Source: Acanthamoeba castellanii str. Neff (taxonomy: Eukaryota; Discosea; Longamoebia; Acanthamoebidae). From it: a stretch of 49,495 bases of DNA. The position numbers and the translations under genes are program-made. The stretch lies in the NCBI RefSeq assembly GCF_000313135.1, contig NW_004457396.1, positions 117,018 through 166,512 on the forward strand. Direction: 5' to 3'. The notes under the pieces are model-generated. The model did no database searches. It was not told the DNA's origin and saw only the letters and a program-made list of their open reading frames with translations. Of this stretch, positions 23,555 through 36,200 are shown piece after piece; position 1 is the first letter of the stretch, and each line of letters starts with the position of its first letter.

Positions 23555-26500
23555 TCACGACTGGTGTGGGTGCTCCTCCTGCCGCGGCTGATCCTCGCTG
23601 TTGGCCTTCTGCAGGCCCTGGTAGTACTCGTTCTCGCCGAGCAGCTGCTCGTGGGTCCCATCTCCAACCAACTACCGCACGTCAATGCCGTAAAAGTTAG
23701 AACCGATGTGCCGTGTGGTTGTGTCGTGTGTCGTGTGTCGTGTGTCGTGTGTCGTGTGTCGTGTGTCGTGTGTCGTGTGTCGTGTGTCGTGTGTGTGTGG
23801 TGTGTGTGGTGTGTCGAATTACCTTGCCGTGGTGCATGACCAATATGCGGTCAAAGAGGTGCAGGGAAGAGATGCGATGCGTCACAGCGATGACTGCGGA
23901 GGGGCACAGGTCACTTAGTTGCCGCATTAAGTCCACAAGCCGGGGGAGTGGCGTGGGGGGGGGAGAGTGTACTGGTCGTGTCTTGGGAGAGCGACGCCAT
24001 CGTGGCATGCACGCGCTGTTCGGTCATCACGTCCAGCGAAGACGTGGCCTCGTCCAACACAATCACCTGCGGACTGGGCAGTCGACCACAACAACGACCG
24101 TCAGCCCAAAGCCAACACAAGCGCGGCGCGGAGAGAGGGAGGCACGTACCTGGAAATGAGCGCTCGCGCGATGCACACGCGCTGCGTCTCGCCTCCGCTC
24201 AGCTGTACTCCTCCCGGGCCGATCACCGAGCCCAGCCGGTTGGGCAGATCCTGAACGGGCAACGCGCCCGATGAGGTGCGTGTGGTGTAAAGGGTGGTGC
24301 GGTGGACAAGAGCGCACCTGGATGAAGTGCCAGGCGTCGGCTTTGCGGAGGGCGTCGATGACGTCGTCCTCGGACACCGGGTCCGGGGTGGCGTAGGCCA
24401 GGTTCTGAAACAGCGAACAGTTCAACAGCTCGTCGTCCTGGGGCACCACCTGCACGAGGTTTTTTTATATTATATTATATTATATTATATACTTATTATT
24501 AGAATTTTAAGCATTATTATACTTATTATTAGAATTATTCTTTTTTAAAATGAAGGAAGTGGGCGAGGCGGACCTTGATGCAGTTGTAGAGCTCTTCGGA
24601 GACCACGTTGGCGATGTTGGTGCCGCCGACCGTCACCTCGCCCGACTGCCGTGTGGTGGCGCACGATAGCGTCAGATATCTTCACAAACTGTGGTGTGTG
24701 AATGCAGGAGCGGAACTGAAGGCGTTGCGTTGCGTTGCTACCTGAGGATGGTAGAGTCGGAGGAGGATCTTGACGAGCGTGCTCTTGCCCGACCCGGACC
24801 GTCCCACAATCGCCACCTTCTCGCCTGCAGAGCAAAAGTAAAAATTAATAAATAAATATGTTTGTGGGAGTGAACGGCGTCAACGCGCCATTGTGAATGG
24901 TGAAGGAGACGTGGTCGAGAGCCGGGCGCGCCTTGGTGATCAGCGACTCGTACGAGAAGCAGACCTTGGAGAACTGTGTGCGGGCGGCCACGCAGAAAAT
25001 CGGGTCAATGGTCGCTCCCCGCGATATGAGAGAGATCAGTGCTCCGCACCTCGATCTGGGTCCAATTCGATGGCACGCGGCTCGGAAGCTCCGGCTCCGC
25101 CTGCTTCAAGGCCCTGCACTCCTGTGTTTGTGCGTGTGCGTGTGCGTGTGTTGGGCTTCTTTCAGTGTGCTCGCACAGTGCCAGCAACCGCGGGGCAGGG
25201 GGGTCTCGAACGAACCGTCATGAGGCGAGAGAATCGGTACATCTTGGTGCACGTCTTGAGGTAGATGTCGTAGTTGTTGGTCATTGCTCGCAAGTGACTA
25301 AAGGAACAACATCGCAGATGTCAGGTTGTGCGTGCGTGCGTGCGTGTGCGGCGCAAACCTGTTAAACTTGGCGTAGTATTTGTGCATGAGCAGAACGTCG
25401 CCGAGAACTGTGTTGCCTGCAATCAGACTGCCCGTCATGAGCACCTGCAGTCGAAATGGAACCCGGGTGAGTCGCTCAAATGTGGAGAGAGGGTGCGGAC
25501 ACGATTAGCAGTCGGTGCGGACCAGTATCAGCATCTCACTGACGTTGTTGCATACGCGACCGACCGTCACCTTGTAGCGGTCCAGGAACCTGGGGCGCGA
25601 TAAGCGCGTCAGTGCCACGCCGCACGTTGGCAGGCGGACGGGCAGTGGGCAGGAACGTACAGTATGTTCCTGCGTACGGCCAGCGCTTCACGCACATACG
25701 CGTCCAGGGTTGGGAGGATCTAAAGGCAATAAAACACACACACACACAGGTGAGTTGGGGGCAGTAGTGTGGAAGTAAGAGGCTATAGGCAGGCCGTACT
25801 TGGTCCATCATGTTGAGCAGCTTGAGCACCAGGATGTGGGCGAAGTAGCCCCACACGCTGCCGGTGGTGGCCTCGGTCTTCTCAAGATAGGTGTTTCGAT
25901 AGACCACGATCCTGCGCCCCAGCACAAGGGAACCCGTGTTTGCGATCCAGAAGAAGAGAGATGATGATGATGAACAAGAAGCGTCCATACCTGTTCTTGA
26001 TGTAGATGAAGTGGATGACGTAGAAGATCGATGTAAAGAGGGTGACCAGACCTATTCGCCAGTCCCTGATTAGAGCAGAACAGGTGAGTGGTCGCGTGGT
26101 CTGGGCTGGGGGAAAAAGTGATCGGTTGGTACATGTAGAAGATGAACCCGAAAGAGAAGACCGTGCTGAGGAAGTCCTTCACCACGCCCACCCGGAAGAG
26201 GAACCGGATGAAGGAGTCGACCGCGTTGGCCCCGTGCTGCGCGGCGGTGCGCGGTCCGAGTGAGACTACATGCCACCATGCCAGTGCAGCCACCTCACGG
26301 TCTAGGAAAGTACCTCGACCCGAGTGGCAAGAAGGCCCTGCGGATGTCGCTCGAACAACTGGTATTGTGTCTGTTGCAGCGTTTGGTGAGTGCGCTGCGT
26401 GTGTTGTGTGCGCTGCGTGCGGTCGTGCGTGCGTGCGTTGTGTGCGACAAGGGACACACCTTTAGCAGTTCGTTCCAGGCCGTGAGGCGCACTTGGCAGG

Positions 26501-27056
26501 CGATGTTCTCGGCCAGCACCGAGGTCTGGTACACCACAAAGGCGTCGGAAATGTGGAAGGCCAGATACGACGCCACCGCGGACGCCACCAGCGGATTCAG
26601 CCCCTCGTAGTCCGCTCTGTGGGCGGATCACGTGTAGAAGAGCACAACATAAAATGATGAATAATGAATAATAAATGATAAATGCTAAGCCAGCAAGCGC
26701 CACCACAGCGCGCGTATGGTGCTGCGACTTACTTCGTGAGCTTGTTGATGTACCAGGAGATGAGGTAGGGCGGCGCCATGCCGAAGAAGGCCACCACGAC
26801 GGACAGGAGCAAGTACTTGACCACCTGCCGGTGGTAGCCCACGCAGTGCGACCACACCTCTTGGCAGTGCTTCACGAACGAGTACTCTGTCAATATCTAC
26901 GCCCCCGCCCCCGGCCAGCGCACAGTGAGACGCAGTGAGTGCAGCGTTGCTTTTATTAGTTTTTTATATTTAATTTTAATTTAATTTAATTTATTTGTGT
27001 TCCTGGGAGTGCCAGAGGGGGCGAACCTCTATATCTTCCTCTGTCTCGGTCTCCAT
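23555..27056 (-). CDS. ABC half-transporter, exporter (B-subfamily) type
   Basis: ATP-driven membrane exporter with one transmembrane domain and one nucleotide-binding domain. A first exon [10 protein letters not shown] (start 27056) joins to [18 protein letters not shown]. Membrane segments follow, e.g. [37 protein letters not shown] and [18 protein letters not shown]. The ATPase shows a complete set of motifs: Walker [13 protein letters not shown] (about 24790-24810), Q-loop [20 protein letters not shown], signature [15 protein letters not shown], Walker [13 protein letters not shown] and H-loop [12 protein letters not shown]. It ends [20 protein letters not shown] at TGA 23555-23557. About 15 introns, one AT-repeat rich (24460-24548). 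Substrate and membrane are unknown; there is no clear mitochondrial ATM1 feature. The [10 protein letters not shown] exon uses a weak donor (GTTCGC), so the true start is less sure. Confidence 0.87.
23715..23800. repeat. 7-bp GTGTGTC satellite in an intron
   Basis: About eleven copies of GTGTGTC in the last intron of the ABC transporter gene, passing into GTGTGTGTGG near the end. Confidence 0.88.
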
Positions 27057-27466
27057 TGAAATCTACAACTTGCGTTAGTGCCGCCAGGAGTTGTGGGTTG
27101 TTTTCGTGTTTTCCTGACCGTTGCGATTTGTTGTAGACACTGCGCGCTGACACTGCGAGCGCCCAATGCGAGGGATTAGCAGTCGAAAATAATAAACCGG
27201 GAAATAAGCTGGGGCGGACGGTTTTCAGCGATTGCAGCACCAGAAGGACCAACAACAGGGCCGCGGGAGTATTGGTGCTCTCTCCAGGTGTGGCGATAAC
27301 AAGGGTTAATTCGTCAATTCTGAAAGACCCAGCCCCACCCATTTCGCACAGCGCTAGCCCTCCTTAAATCTCGCCCGAGCTCTCGATCGAGGCGTGTCGT
27401 TGGAGTCCGTCCGCGAGGAGAATTAGTAGTTTTTTTTTACGATTCGACACCCGCCCCCTCGACACA
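27057..27466. promoter_or_regulatory. divergent promoter between ABC transporter and IPT/TIG gene
   Basis: The two genes are transcribed away from this 410-base region. It contains ACCGTTGCG and GCGCCCAATGCG near 27160, a TTAAAT core at about 27363 and a short poly-T run (27431-27438) just before the IPT-gene ATG. No credible open frame. Which element serves which gene cannot be told from sequence. Confidence 0.5.
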
Positions 27467-30119
27467 ATGAATCATCAGACGATCAATCAACAGCTTCACG
27501 GGTTGTTGGTGAAGCTGCACCAGCTGGGTCAGGACCACCCGCAGGTCCTGATCTACCTGACGCAGATCGCTCAGCCCAAGCTGCCTCAGAACCTCATCAT
27601 CCCCTTCCTCGGTCAAATGTTCGAGAAGCTGCCCCCCTTCCTCTCCAAGATCGAACCCCCGAAGCTGCAGCAACTCATCAAGGACCCGCCCGCTGACGCC
27701 GTGCCGCTGCGCATCCTTATCGATCTTCTCGGCATTCAGCAGCTCCTGCAGCAGATCACCGTCCTCCAGCTGCTTCACCTCACCAACAACACAATCCCCC
27801 CTGGATCGCAAGAGAGCCAGGAGGCGTTCTTGAAGAAGGTTCGTAAAATCATTTATTGCTCACAATTACCCGATTATTGCATTGTCAATTTCCATGTGTG
27901 CCTGTATCGCTGACCATGACGTTCAATGGGATTGAGTAGGTGCAAGAGGTGTTCCAGTCGTGGTCCTTCGACACCATGAAGCGCTATCACTCGATCCTGT
28001 CGGAGACGCCACTTCACCTCGAGCGCCAGCAGCTTCTTCAGCTGGAGCCGGGCCTGCCCTGGGAGATCCTCCACCTCCTGATCGAGCTGCTCAAGCTGCC
28101 GGTCGATGAGCTCTTCTCGCTGCAAAACTGGCTCTCCAAGCTCTCGCCTCAGCAAACGCGTGTCCTCATCCAGCTTCTCCAGATCGAATCCTCCACCCTC
28201 CTCGAGATCAAGCGTCGCATCGCCTCTGCTACGCATGCCCTCTCCTCATCAGCGGCTGGCCTCACGACATCTACGTCGGCCAAGACCACCACTGCCCCTA
28301 CTCCCTCCTACGTTCCTCCTCCATCTGGCCCTACTACTCCTCTACCCTCGACTCCCGGCTCTTCATCTATCCCCTCCACTCCTTCCACCTCCTCTGCTGT
28401 CAAGCGCGGCCGAAAGCGACCGGCCGACGACGAATTGCAGGCCATTCAGGACGAATTGGATCTCATAGGTGATGGCCACGGCTACGCGATGGACGTGGCA
28501 GGTGCACAGGGATTCCTTCTCGAGGGCCACGAAGGCCCGCCCCTGCTCTCGGTGCAGCCTTCTTCATCAGCCCCCACGAGTCCGCTCTCGATGAGCTCGA
28601 TCGGGATGGACACTGGCCCCACCACAACCGCTACAGGAGAATCTGATGGTGCAGGTCACTCAGTCGCCGCTGACGGCACACCACAAAGGTACGTGCCATT
28701 TCTCCATTGAATTTGCACCAAGTGTGAGCAATTCGCTCTTATGATTATTTTCGATCTGATCTGATCACTGCAACACATTTTCGCGACACCTGCAGGTTCC
28801 AGATTCGGATAGCGCGGCAGCCACCATCGAAAACAGTGTACCAGCGCATCCTCAAGCCTTTCCCGACGGTGATGCTGCTTTCGGGCCAGGACAACGACTC
28901 GAATCTATTTGTGGAGGCTACCCTGCTGCGAAGCGACAACGAGGTAAGAGCCCCCCCTCTCTTTCGTTGCACGCACTTCGAAACCTCAGCACGAGGACTA
29001 ACACGGACCGTTGTGCAGACGCCATTGCCGCAGTGCGTGGACGGGAATCGGATCGTCAGAATCACGAACGGTGTGTTCGCCGCGTTCAAGAAGCTCAAGA
29101 TCCTCTCAACGTCGCAGCAGCAGGGAACGCTCTTCCGGCTACGATTCACGCTCAAGAAGTACGTTTGACCACGTTTGAGCTGCACCAGTGAAAAATAGTA
29201 CCCTAAACCCGGCCGTTTGCAGGTATGCCGGTGCTCAGGCGGCGTTTGAGGACATTCCCGGCTGCACCGTGATCTCAAACCCCATCGAGGTCTTCTCTCA
29301 CACGCAATACCTCAACGAAAAGCAAGAGAGTAAGTACTCCTCCACCGCAACTCTTCTCGCTCGCTCGCTTTTCGCGCCGCATTATTCGTTTGGGCGTATG
29401 TCCGTGGTTTTTTTTGTTTTTGTTCCCCCCCTGCTGCCGCGCGTGTGCGGCAAGGCTGTGTGCGTGTGCGTGTGCGGCGGCGCGCGTGCGAATCGAGCGG
29501 AAATGAAGAAGAGACCCAGTGTTTTAATTTCGGTCTCCGAAACATTTGCGAACCATCTGCAGATTTACAAAACGGGACAGGAAAGCACACACCCGGGGCA
29601 AAGCCTTTTCTTTGCTTTTCTCGTGTTCGTTCTCGTGTCCCTCTATAAGACCTTGGCGACTTACCTTCTTCTTGTTTCTTCCCCTTTTGCCTATACAGGT
29701 CCTCCGCCGCCGGTGGTGATGGAGGTCCTACCCTCGGCGGGTCCTGTACATGGCGGAACACGGATTGTAATTTTGGGAAGCAACTTCATCAATTCATCGA
29801 ACCTGAAGGTGCGCTGCTTCTCCGCGGCCAGTGGCCAACAGGCTGGCCCTGGTCCCCCCTAACTAACTCGTCTTCGTGGCGCAGGTGAGATTTGGCGACA
29901 TGGTAGTGCCAGCCACCTTCCACGAAGCGGGAACGCTTATATGCGTCACGCCTTCTCGCGGTAGAGGTGTTGCGCTTGTGAGGTAGGGCTCTCTCTCTCT
30001 CTCTCTCTTCTCTATTCGCTCTGCGCACGCCCGAGACTCACATTCAACCGCTTCGCACCAGCGTTACAAACGACGGAGTCAACTTCTGTGAAACGCAGAC
30101 GCAGTTCACGTTTGAGTAA
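27467..30119 (+). CDS. putative transcription factor with C-terminal IPT/TIG domain
   Basis: Start ATG 27467. The N-terminal third is helical and Leu/Gln-rich (INQQLHGLLVKLHQLGQDHP, VLQLLHLTNNTIPPGSQE, LLQLEPGLPWEILHLLIELL). A Ser/Thr/Pro linker holds a nuclear-localisation-like VKRGRKRPADDE (about 28400). Then comes a beta-rich region: FQIRIARQPPSKTVYQRILK, PFPTVMLLSGQDNDSNLFVE, FKKLKILSTSQQQGTLFRLR and VISNPIEVFSHTQYL. The end is an IPT/TIG fold (VLPSAGPVHGGTRIVILGSN, VRFGDMVVPATFHEAGTL, VSVTNDGVNFCETQTQFTFE). A beta-sandwich followed by IPT is the layout of Rel/CSL/EBF-type DNA-binding proteins, so I infer a sequence-specific DNA binder. I do not recognise the exact family of the middle domain. 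At least seven exons, good splice signals. Confidence 0.82.
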
Positions 30120-31092
30120 TTATTGTAATCAGACTGCAAAAGTCATTTGCCCGGAGAAGAGGTACGCGCCTTTCTCACAGTTGCCCCCAAGAGGGGTTGA
30201 GGTGCGAGTTGAGCTCACCCCAATCCGGTCCTTGTTGTGGTGGTGGTGTAGGCGGTGCGTCATCGCTGAGAGAGCGTATCGATCGTGGTGGAGTGAGTGT
30301 GGTAGCGTTGCTTGGCGGCCTGGAGAGGCGAACGAGAAGAAGAAGGAGGAAGAAGGTTTCGAAGTCGACGAAGCGAGAGATGGAGGTGACGACGAGCGCG
30401 ACGACGGCGAGGGCAGCCTAATATTAGGTGCCCCGAACACCAGGTCTGCTACGTCGCTCGTTGTGGCACAACGAGCGACACGAAGGATCGAATGGAGGAG
30501 GAACAGAGGAGAAGAAAGGAATGACGAAGAGGACAGCCGAGAGCCTTCCGACCTTTGGACACGCCATCGTCGCCGTCGTCATACCAAGCACGCTACACAC
30601 CAACCCCGAACCGCAGCCGAACGCCAATCAACAGACCACCAACACCCACACAGGCGACTCGTCCCCGCAAACAGTTTTTCGAGCCAACCCCCCAATCTTC
30701 TGGGACGTGGTAGGATACGTTGCTCCAAAGAGAGAGAGGGTTGTACGACCACAAACACTATTTAATCACCACCTTCACCACCTTCCCACTTGATCTCTAT
30801 TTCCGCCCAAACCCTTCCGGTTCTTCTTCTACTTCTTCATGAAGGATTCGACCCAAGAGTATTCGGTCAGCCCGAAGTCATCGAAACCCCCACGTGGCGC
30901 TAACATGGCGACCACTGTTTTGGTCGACATGGGGACCTGTGGTTGGCCGCCACGTGGAAGCACAAAGTTCGACCGAAGTTGGGAACAAACAAAAGCGCGA
31001 AATTGGCCTACGGTTGTTTTTCTTTTGACCGCAGACGCACAAGCCGCAGCTGCAAAGCCGTGTTTATTCGCATCCTACACATAGCCATCATC
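30120..31092. other. long intergenic region
   Basis: No recognisable gene in 970 bases. It has several open frames of 70-120 codons on both strands with Arg/Ser-rich or Glu-rich translations and no family match, probably chance. Glu/Lys-type purine-rich sequence lies at 30330-30540 and CT-rich sequence at 30760-30840. The right part carries the promoter of the next gene, with two CACGTG palindromes. Confidence 0.5.
30890..30957. promoter_or_regulatory. pair of CCACGTGG E-box palindromes exactly 60 bp apart
   Basis: CACGTG occurs at 30891-30896 and 30951-30956, each flanked to give the octamer CCACGTGG. They lie 137-202 bases upstream of the ATG at 31093. E-box/G-box palindromes are bHLH or bZIP sites in eukaryotes; function here is inferred. 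Confidence 0.45.
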
Positions 31093-33179
31093 ATGAATTC
31101 CCCGACCGACTTGGCGACCACCACTAGCATGTCCTCTAGCCCTGCCAGTCCCTCCAGCTCAAGAGAGTTTCTCTTGGGCCTGCCCACCACCAGCAGAACT
31201 GGTCAATCCCAGGTTGCAGCTAGCCCGGAAGTGGATCCCACAGCTTTGGCTCAGGCCGTAGTAGTGGTCGTGATTGCCCCGCCATTGGCCACCTTCGACT
31301 TCAATGGCTTCCGCTGCGAAGTGTTCTCCAGCGCGCACAACCTGGCCCTGCCCGCCGCCGAGCGGCGCTACTACTATTCGCCCGCCCTGCGACTGGCTAC
31401 CACCACAACCGACCACCATCACCCAGCCGGCAACACCGACTCGCAAGTAGTAGAAGAAGAACAAGAGTGCGAGGAATGCGAAGAGCTCGACACGCGGATG
31501 GTTGAACTGGTCGATGGCTTCTACAAGGTGAGCCTTGTGGCCGAGTTCGACCCGCCGGCCGTGCGCCGGCTGGCCATGACCACCCTGCAATCCGTCCTCC
31601 CGCCGCCGACTACGCCGCGCTCGCCCTGCGGGAATCGAACCTGCGCGCCCTGCCCGTGGTCCGAGTCGGCTGGCGCGTAGTCGACCCGCTGCCGCTGGAC
31701 CGGATCGGGGTCACCTTCTACCACTCCTCCGTGCCCGCGCTCACGCCCGGCCGCCGCTTCCCGCTCGAGCTCATGGTCGCCGGCGGCGAGTCCCGTGCGC
31801 GCCAGGTCAAGCACGCCTTGGCCCGGCTCACCCTCACCGCGCGCCTCACCTTCTCCGCCCGGTCTGTTGCCGCCCCGGCCGCCGCCGCCGCCGTGGCTGC
31901 TCATCAGGCCGCCGCTGCCGTGATTAGCGCCACTGCGAGTCAGCCCACCCAATCGGTGATGATCAAGACTGGTCACCTGATCGCGTCGCAGGCCTGGCGA
32001 GCCCTGTGGGACAGCGCCCAGCGCCACCCGCCACCACCCGCCGCTCCCCGCTGGCCGCGGTCGGAGGTCAAGCTCGAGGCCGGCGTGAGTGGCGGTGGCC
32101 GCCGGGTGGTCGGCGCTCGCAAGTCCGAAAGCCACTCGCTGACGACGATGATGGCGGGCGTGCTGGGCTGGCTCGGGTGCGAGAAGACGGCCTTCGTGGG
32201 GCAGGTGGCGAGGTTGGCGCGCGAGTTCCGAGGGGAGATCGGGGCGCAGCCGACCCAGCGGATGCTCGCTGGCAGCGCGGCCGCGGCCAAGTTCGAGGAG
32301 CTCACCGCCAAGTACGTGAACTCTTCGTCGAGGCGCGTGGTCGTGTGGGAGCACGCGGCACGAAACCCACTTCCTCTTCGATCCGAGCCGCTCCTTCTTC
32401 AACAAGTCGACGTGTGTCAGGCCCAGCTCGAACAAGCGCTCAACAAGCTCTTCGTCAAGGCCACCACAACGACGACCGACGAGATGAAGAACGGCGATGA
32501 CGTCAGCAACAACGACTGCTACCAGTTCCAGGCCCCGAGGTCGGGCTCGTCGGAGGCGGCCCATTGGGCGCTGTGGGGCGGCTGGCCTGCCAAAGGGCGC
32601 GGCGGAAGCTGGAAGCTGGTCGAGCTGCAGCGCGAGCTCCGCGAGAAGTGCGGCGTGTGGGTCGAGGCCTGTCAGACCGGCGGCGGCCGGCTGGTGCCGG
32701 TCAAGCTCGTGGCAGTGGTCTTGTCTCTGGCCGGCCTGATGCCCGGCGGACGCGAACGCAGCATCGGCTGCCTACACACCGCTCCGGCCCCGTCGGGTCT
32801 GCCGAAGCTGGGCCCGATCTTCCCCGACGACGGCCTTCGAATGCACCGCGAGCTGCAACTCACCCACCACTACGCGGCCGGCCACATCGACTCGTCGGCT
32901 GCGATATCGAGCAAGGAGACGGTGGACGATCGGCCGCTGAAGCGTAGGAAGAGTGAGCCGGACGGGGATCGCACAGAAACCATTGATGACGGGGCCAAAG
33001 AAGAAGAAGAAGAAGTCGAGCGCAAGGCCAAGAGGAGGCGAGGGCGCGACGATGAAGAAGACCAGTTGCGATGCCAACTGGCCAGAATGACCGAGACGAT
33101 AGCGAGGCTGACGAAGGACAACGAAGTACTGCGACAGAGGGAGAGAGAACGAGCAACAACGGAGACCATGCGCGAGTAG
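31093..33179 (+). CDS. unrecognised nuclear-type protein, apparent frameshift near 31606
   Basis: I do not recognise the family. The 5' frame runs from ATG 31093 (MNSPTDLATTTSMSSSPASP) through TFDFNGFRCEVFSSAHNLAL, LDTRMVELVDGFYKVSLVAE and FDPPAVRRLAMTTLQSVLPP. It then continues only in another frame as DYAALALRESNLRALPVVRV, VVDPLPLDRIGVTFYHSSVP and on to 33179. The switch falls in a CCGCCGCCGAC run at 31600-31610 and is explained by one missing base. The second frame shows LGWLGCEKTAFVGQVARLAR and WKLVELQRELREKCGVWVEA, basic clusters (PLKRRKS, RKAKRRRGR), an acidic EEEEE run and a C-terminal coiled coil (QLARMTETIARLTKDNEVLR). A nuclear role is a guess from the basic clusters. No convincing intron; the region is unusually intron-poor for this window. 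Confidence 0.6.
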
Positions 33180-33279
33180 TCACTACAAAAAAGAATAGAA
33201 AAAAAAGGAACATACAGTCATGTGTTCTCCTACTTTGTGCATTCATTGGTATAACGAAGGTCTCTGAGACCCGCCGAGA

Positions 33280-36200
33280 TCAGCACGGCACCATCTCGGT
33301 CACGATGTCGCACAAGCTCACCGACAAAAGTCGCTGCAGTCTCTTTTGCTGCACGACCGCTTCATGTGAGAAGAAGAGCCTTCAAGGCGCAGTAAAACCA
33401 ACAGGGCGGGCGTACCAGTTCGGGGTTGGTGAAGGAGGCGGTCCAAAGCTGGGGCAGGAAGGTGAGGAGCGCCTTCTTGATGTTGTTCAGCGACGTGAGG
33501 GACTTGAGCTGAACCGTGGCCATGTCGTTGATGGTACGCCCGCTTGTGCGTGCCTTGTGTCCTATCACCCTGGCCAACTTTTCTTCGTCCTGCGCACCGC
33601 AGTCAGACACCGCCGTTCGCACACACAGCACACGCGACACACACACACATACGGAAGTACCACTAGATCTCGCATGAACTGCTGGACGACGTTGACGTTG
33701 TAGGTGGAGATGAACGCGTTCATGGGGGTCATGTAGGGCTCCTTCTCGCCGAACGTGATGTTATTCATGAGGTTGTAGACTGCCTTCGCCACCAGCGTCA
33801 GCGTGCGCTGCTCGGCCGGGGTCCGCGCTGCATTTTGGAGTATAATTAGTACAATACACCAAAAAAAGCCAAAAACAAATAAATAAGACTAATTGACAAT
33901 AAATAATAAAATAGAGAAAATCAATAATATGACACAACAACGTACATTGCCCGTGTCTCGGTGTGACGATGGCGGGCGATAGGAAGCGCAGGAAGAGGAG
34001 GTTGGCGATCGATTGCAGGTACATGGCGGGCAAGCGCCGCGCGACCTCCATGCTGATCACGTGGAAGGCGCGCCGCACCGTCCTGTCGTGGTGGGCCACC
34101 ACACACGAGCGCGTCCCGATGAGTGCCGAGCACACAGGAAAAGGAAATGCGCGGGGGGGGGGCGAGGCTGTACGGCGGGCAGTAGTCCGAGGAGCGGCAG
34201 ACGTGCGCCACAAAGTTTTGGCACATCTCCAGGAGCTGCGCGGCGTTGGCAGCACATTCGGCCTCGGAAACTCGCAGTGGGTTCACCTGTGTGTGTGTCG
34301 TGTGTCGTGTGCGTGTGTCGTGTGTCGTGTGTCGTGTGTCGTGTGTCGTGTGTCGCGTGTCGCGTGTGTCGCGTGTGTCGTGTGAACGTGTTTAGATGCC
34401 ATCGTAGGTCGCTTTGGTGTGCCCCGGGACCGACGCACCTCGAGCGGCTTGTTGAGCGTGTGCACGGCCTCCATGAGTGGTCCGGTGCAGTGCTGGAGGT
34501 AGTAGGAGGCCTCGAGGTTGAGAAACGTGACGAAGAGCCGCACGCCGGCGCTCTCCTCGCGGAAAACCACTTGGCTCTCAATCTCGTCCGCTGCAGCGGA
34601 TGACACACATGACACACACGACACACACGACACACACGACACACAACGGTCAGTCAACACGATAGATTGGAGTGGGTCGGGGGGAGTACATTTCGGGGTG
34701 GCGCTGAGATCGTCTTCGATGAGGGCCGCCAGGAGCAAGGGGAACTTGCCCATGGACGAGTAGAAGACCGACACGGCCTCGAACAGCTGTGTTCGCACCG
34801 ATTCCTCTTGCTGGTCGCCCGACACACACACGCACACCACACGCACCACCGCACACGACACGACACGACACGACACAAAGAAGAGCTTTAAGCAAAGAGT
34901 TAAGGCAATCGGAAGAAGAAAGAAAGTGCACGGAGTGATCGTACCACTTGAAGCCCGGTCTGCAGGATGGCCTTCGTGAGCACAAACTTGCTGTCCCACG
35001 AGTCCTCGAGCAGGAGCTGCCCATCGCGTCGACGAAACACACGCACACGACAGTCAGTCCAAACGCACCAGGCAACCACACACACACACACACACACACA
35101 ACGGTAGAGTGGCGCGCATACCTCGATGAAGGAGTGGAGGATGCGGTTCTGGTGGAAGTAGCTGTGGTAGTGGCTCTGCGTGGGGATCGGGATCAGCGTC
35201 TCCGGCAGGTTGTCCGGCGGCTGCGGCGGCTGCGGCTGTTGCGCCGCCGCAACGCGGGGCAAGCCCGACTTGACCTGCTGCTGGATCTTGCTGCCGCTGT
35301 TGGCCCGCTTCTTGCTGTTCTCCTTCGGGTCGGTCTGGCGCGGCTTCTCGCCGCGGAGCGACACGCCAGTGTCGTCGCAGGCGACGGGCGCCGGCGGCGG
35401 GGAGGGCGAGGCGTCGCGGGCGGAGGAGAGCGGCGATGACGTGCCCGCCACCGACGACGAGAGGAAATAAAAGCCGCGTTTGGATTTTCGCTGTGGCGAC
35501 TGGGGAGGGACCTGCTGGTGGCCACACGACACGACACGACACGAAACACGCGAGGCACCGGGCCGCACACGCACGACCCCACACAACGCGGCATGTGTGG
35601 TGAGTCGAGGGCAAGGGCGGGGGAGGAGCATGAAGCGTACCGCGTTTTCCTTTTTGCCCTCTTCTCCACCGGACACCTCGGGGGTTGCCCCGCTCTCGCC
35701 CGACGTGTCTGCACGGTTTAGTTTGACCGCGGAACGTGTGTGCCGTGTGTGTGTGTGTGTGTTGTGCCGCGTGTGCCGTGTCGTGTCGTGCCGTGTGTGT
35801 CGTGTATGCGTGTGTGCGTGTTACCCTGATAGCTGATCTTGACGTCGGGTAGCGATCCGGTCTTGGTCAGTCGTCGCTTGCTGTCCGCGGACAGCTCTTC
35901 GTCCCTCAGCGCCTGCTCCTTGCTCTTGACCGGTCGCTTCTCCTGCACTTCGGCCGCCGTGACCGGCTGCTGCTGCTGCGGCATTGGCTGTTGTTGCGCA
36001 GACTGCTGCGGCTGCTGCTGCTGCTGTAGTTGCTGCCCTGCGTCCCTGACCTCCTTGAGCAGCTTCTCGCGGTCCTCGCGCTGCAGCTTGTCCCGCTCCT
36101 GCCGCGATCCCTGGAAAATCGATTTGAAGAGGCCCTTCTTTTCGCCCCGCGCATTGACCGCGTCGCCGCTGAGCGACATATGGGCCTCCTTCTCCTTGGC

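Noticed and set aside
24455..24550. TATAT repeat-rich tract, first considered as a transposon end or origin
   Set aside because: It lies between two in-phase exons of the ABC transporter and behaves as an AT-rich intron, with no inverted repeats or target duplications.
31618..31650. tRNA T-arm-like sequence on the minus strand (GGTTCGATTCCCGC)
   Set aside because: The stem has an A-C mismatch, there is no matching acceptor strand about 60 bases upstream and no convincing anticodon arm. It also lies in good plus-strand coding sequence.
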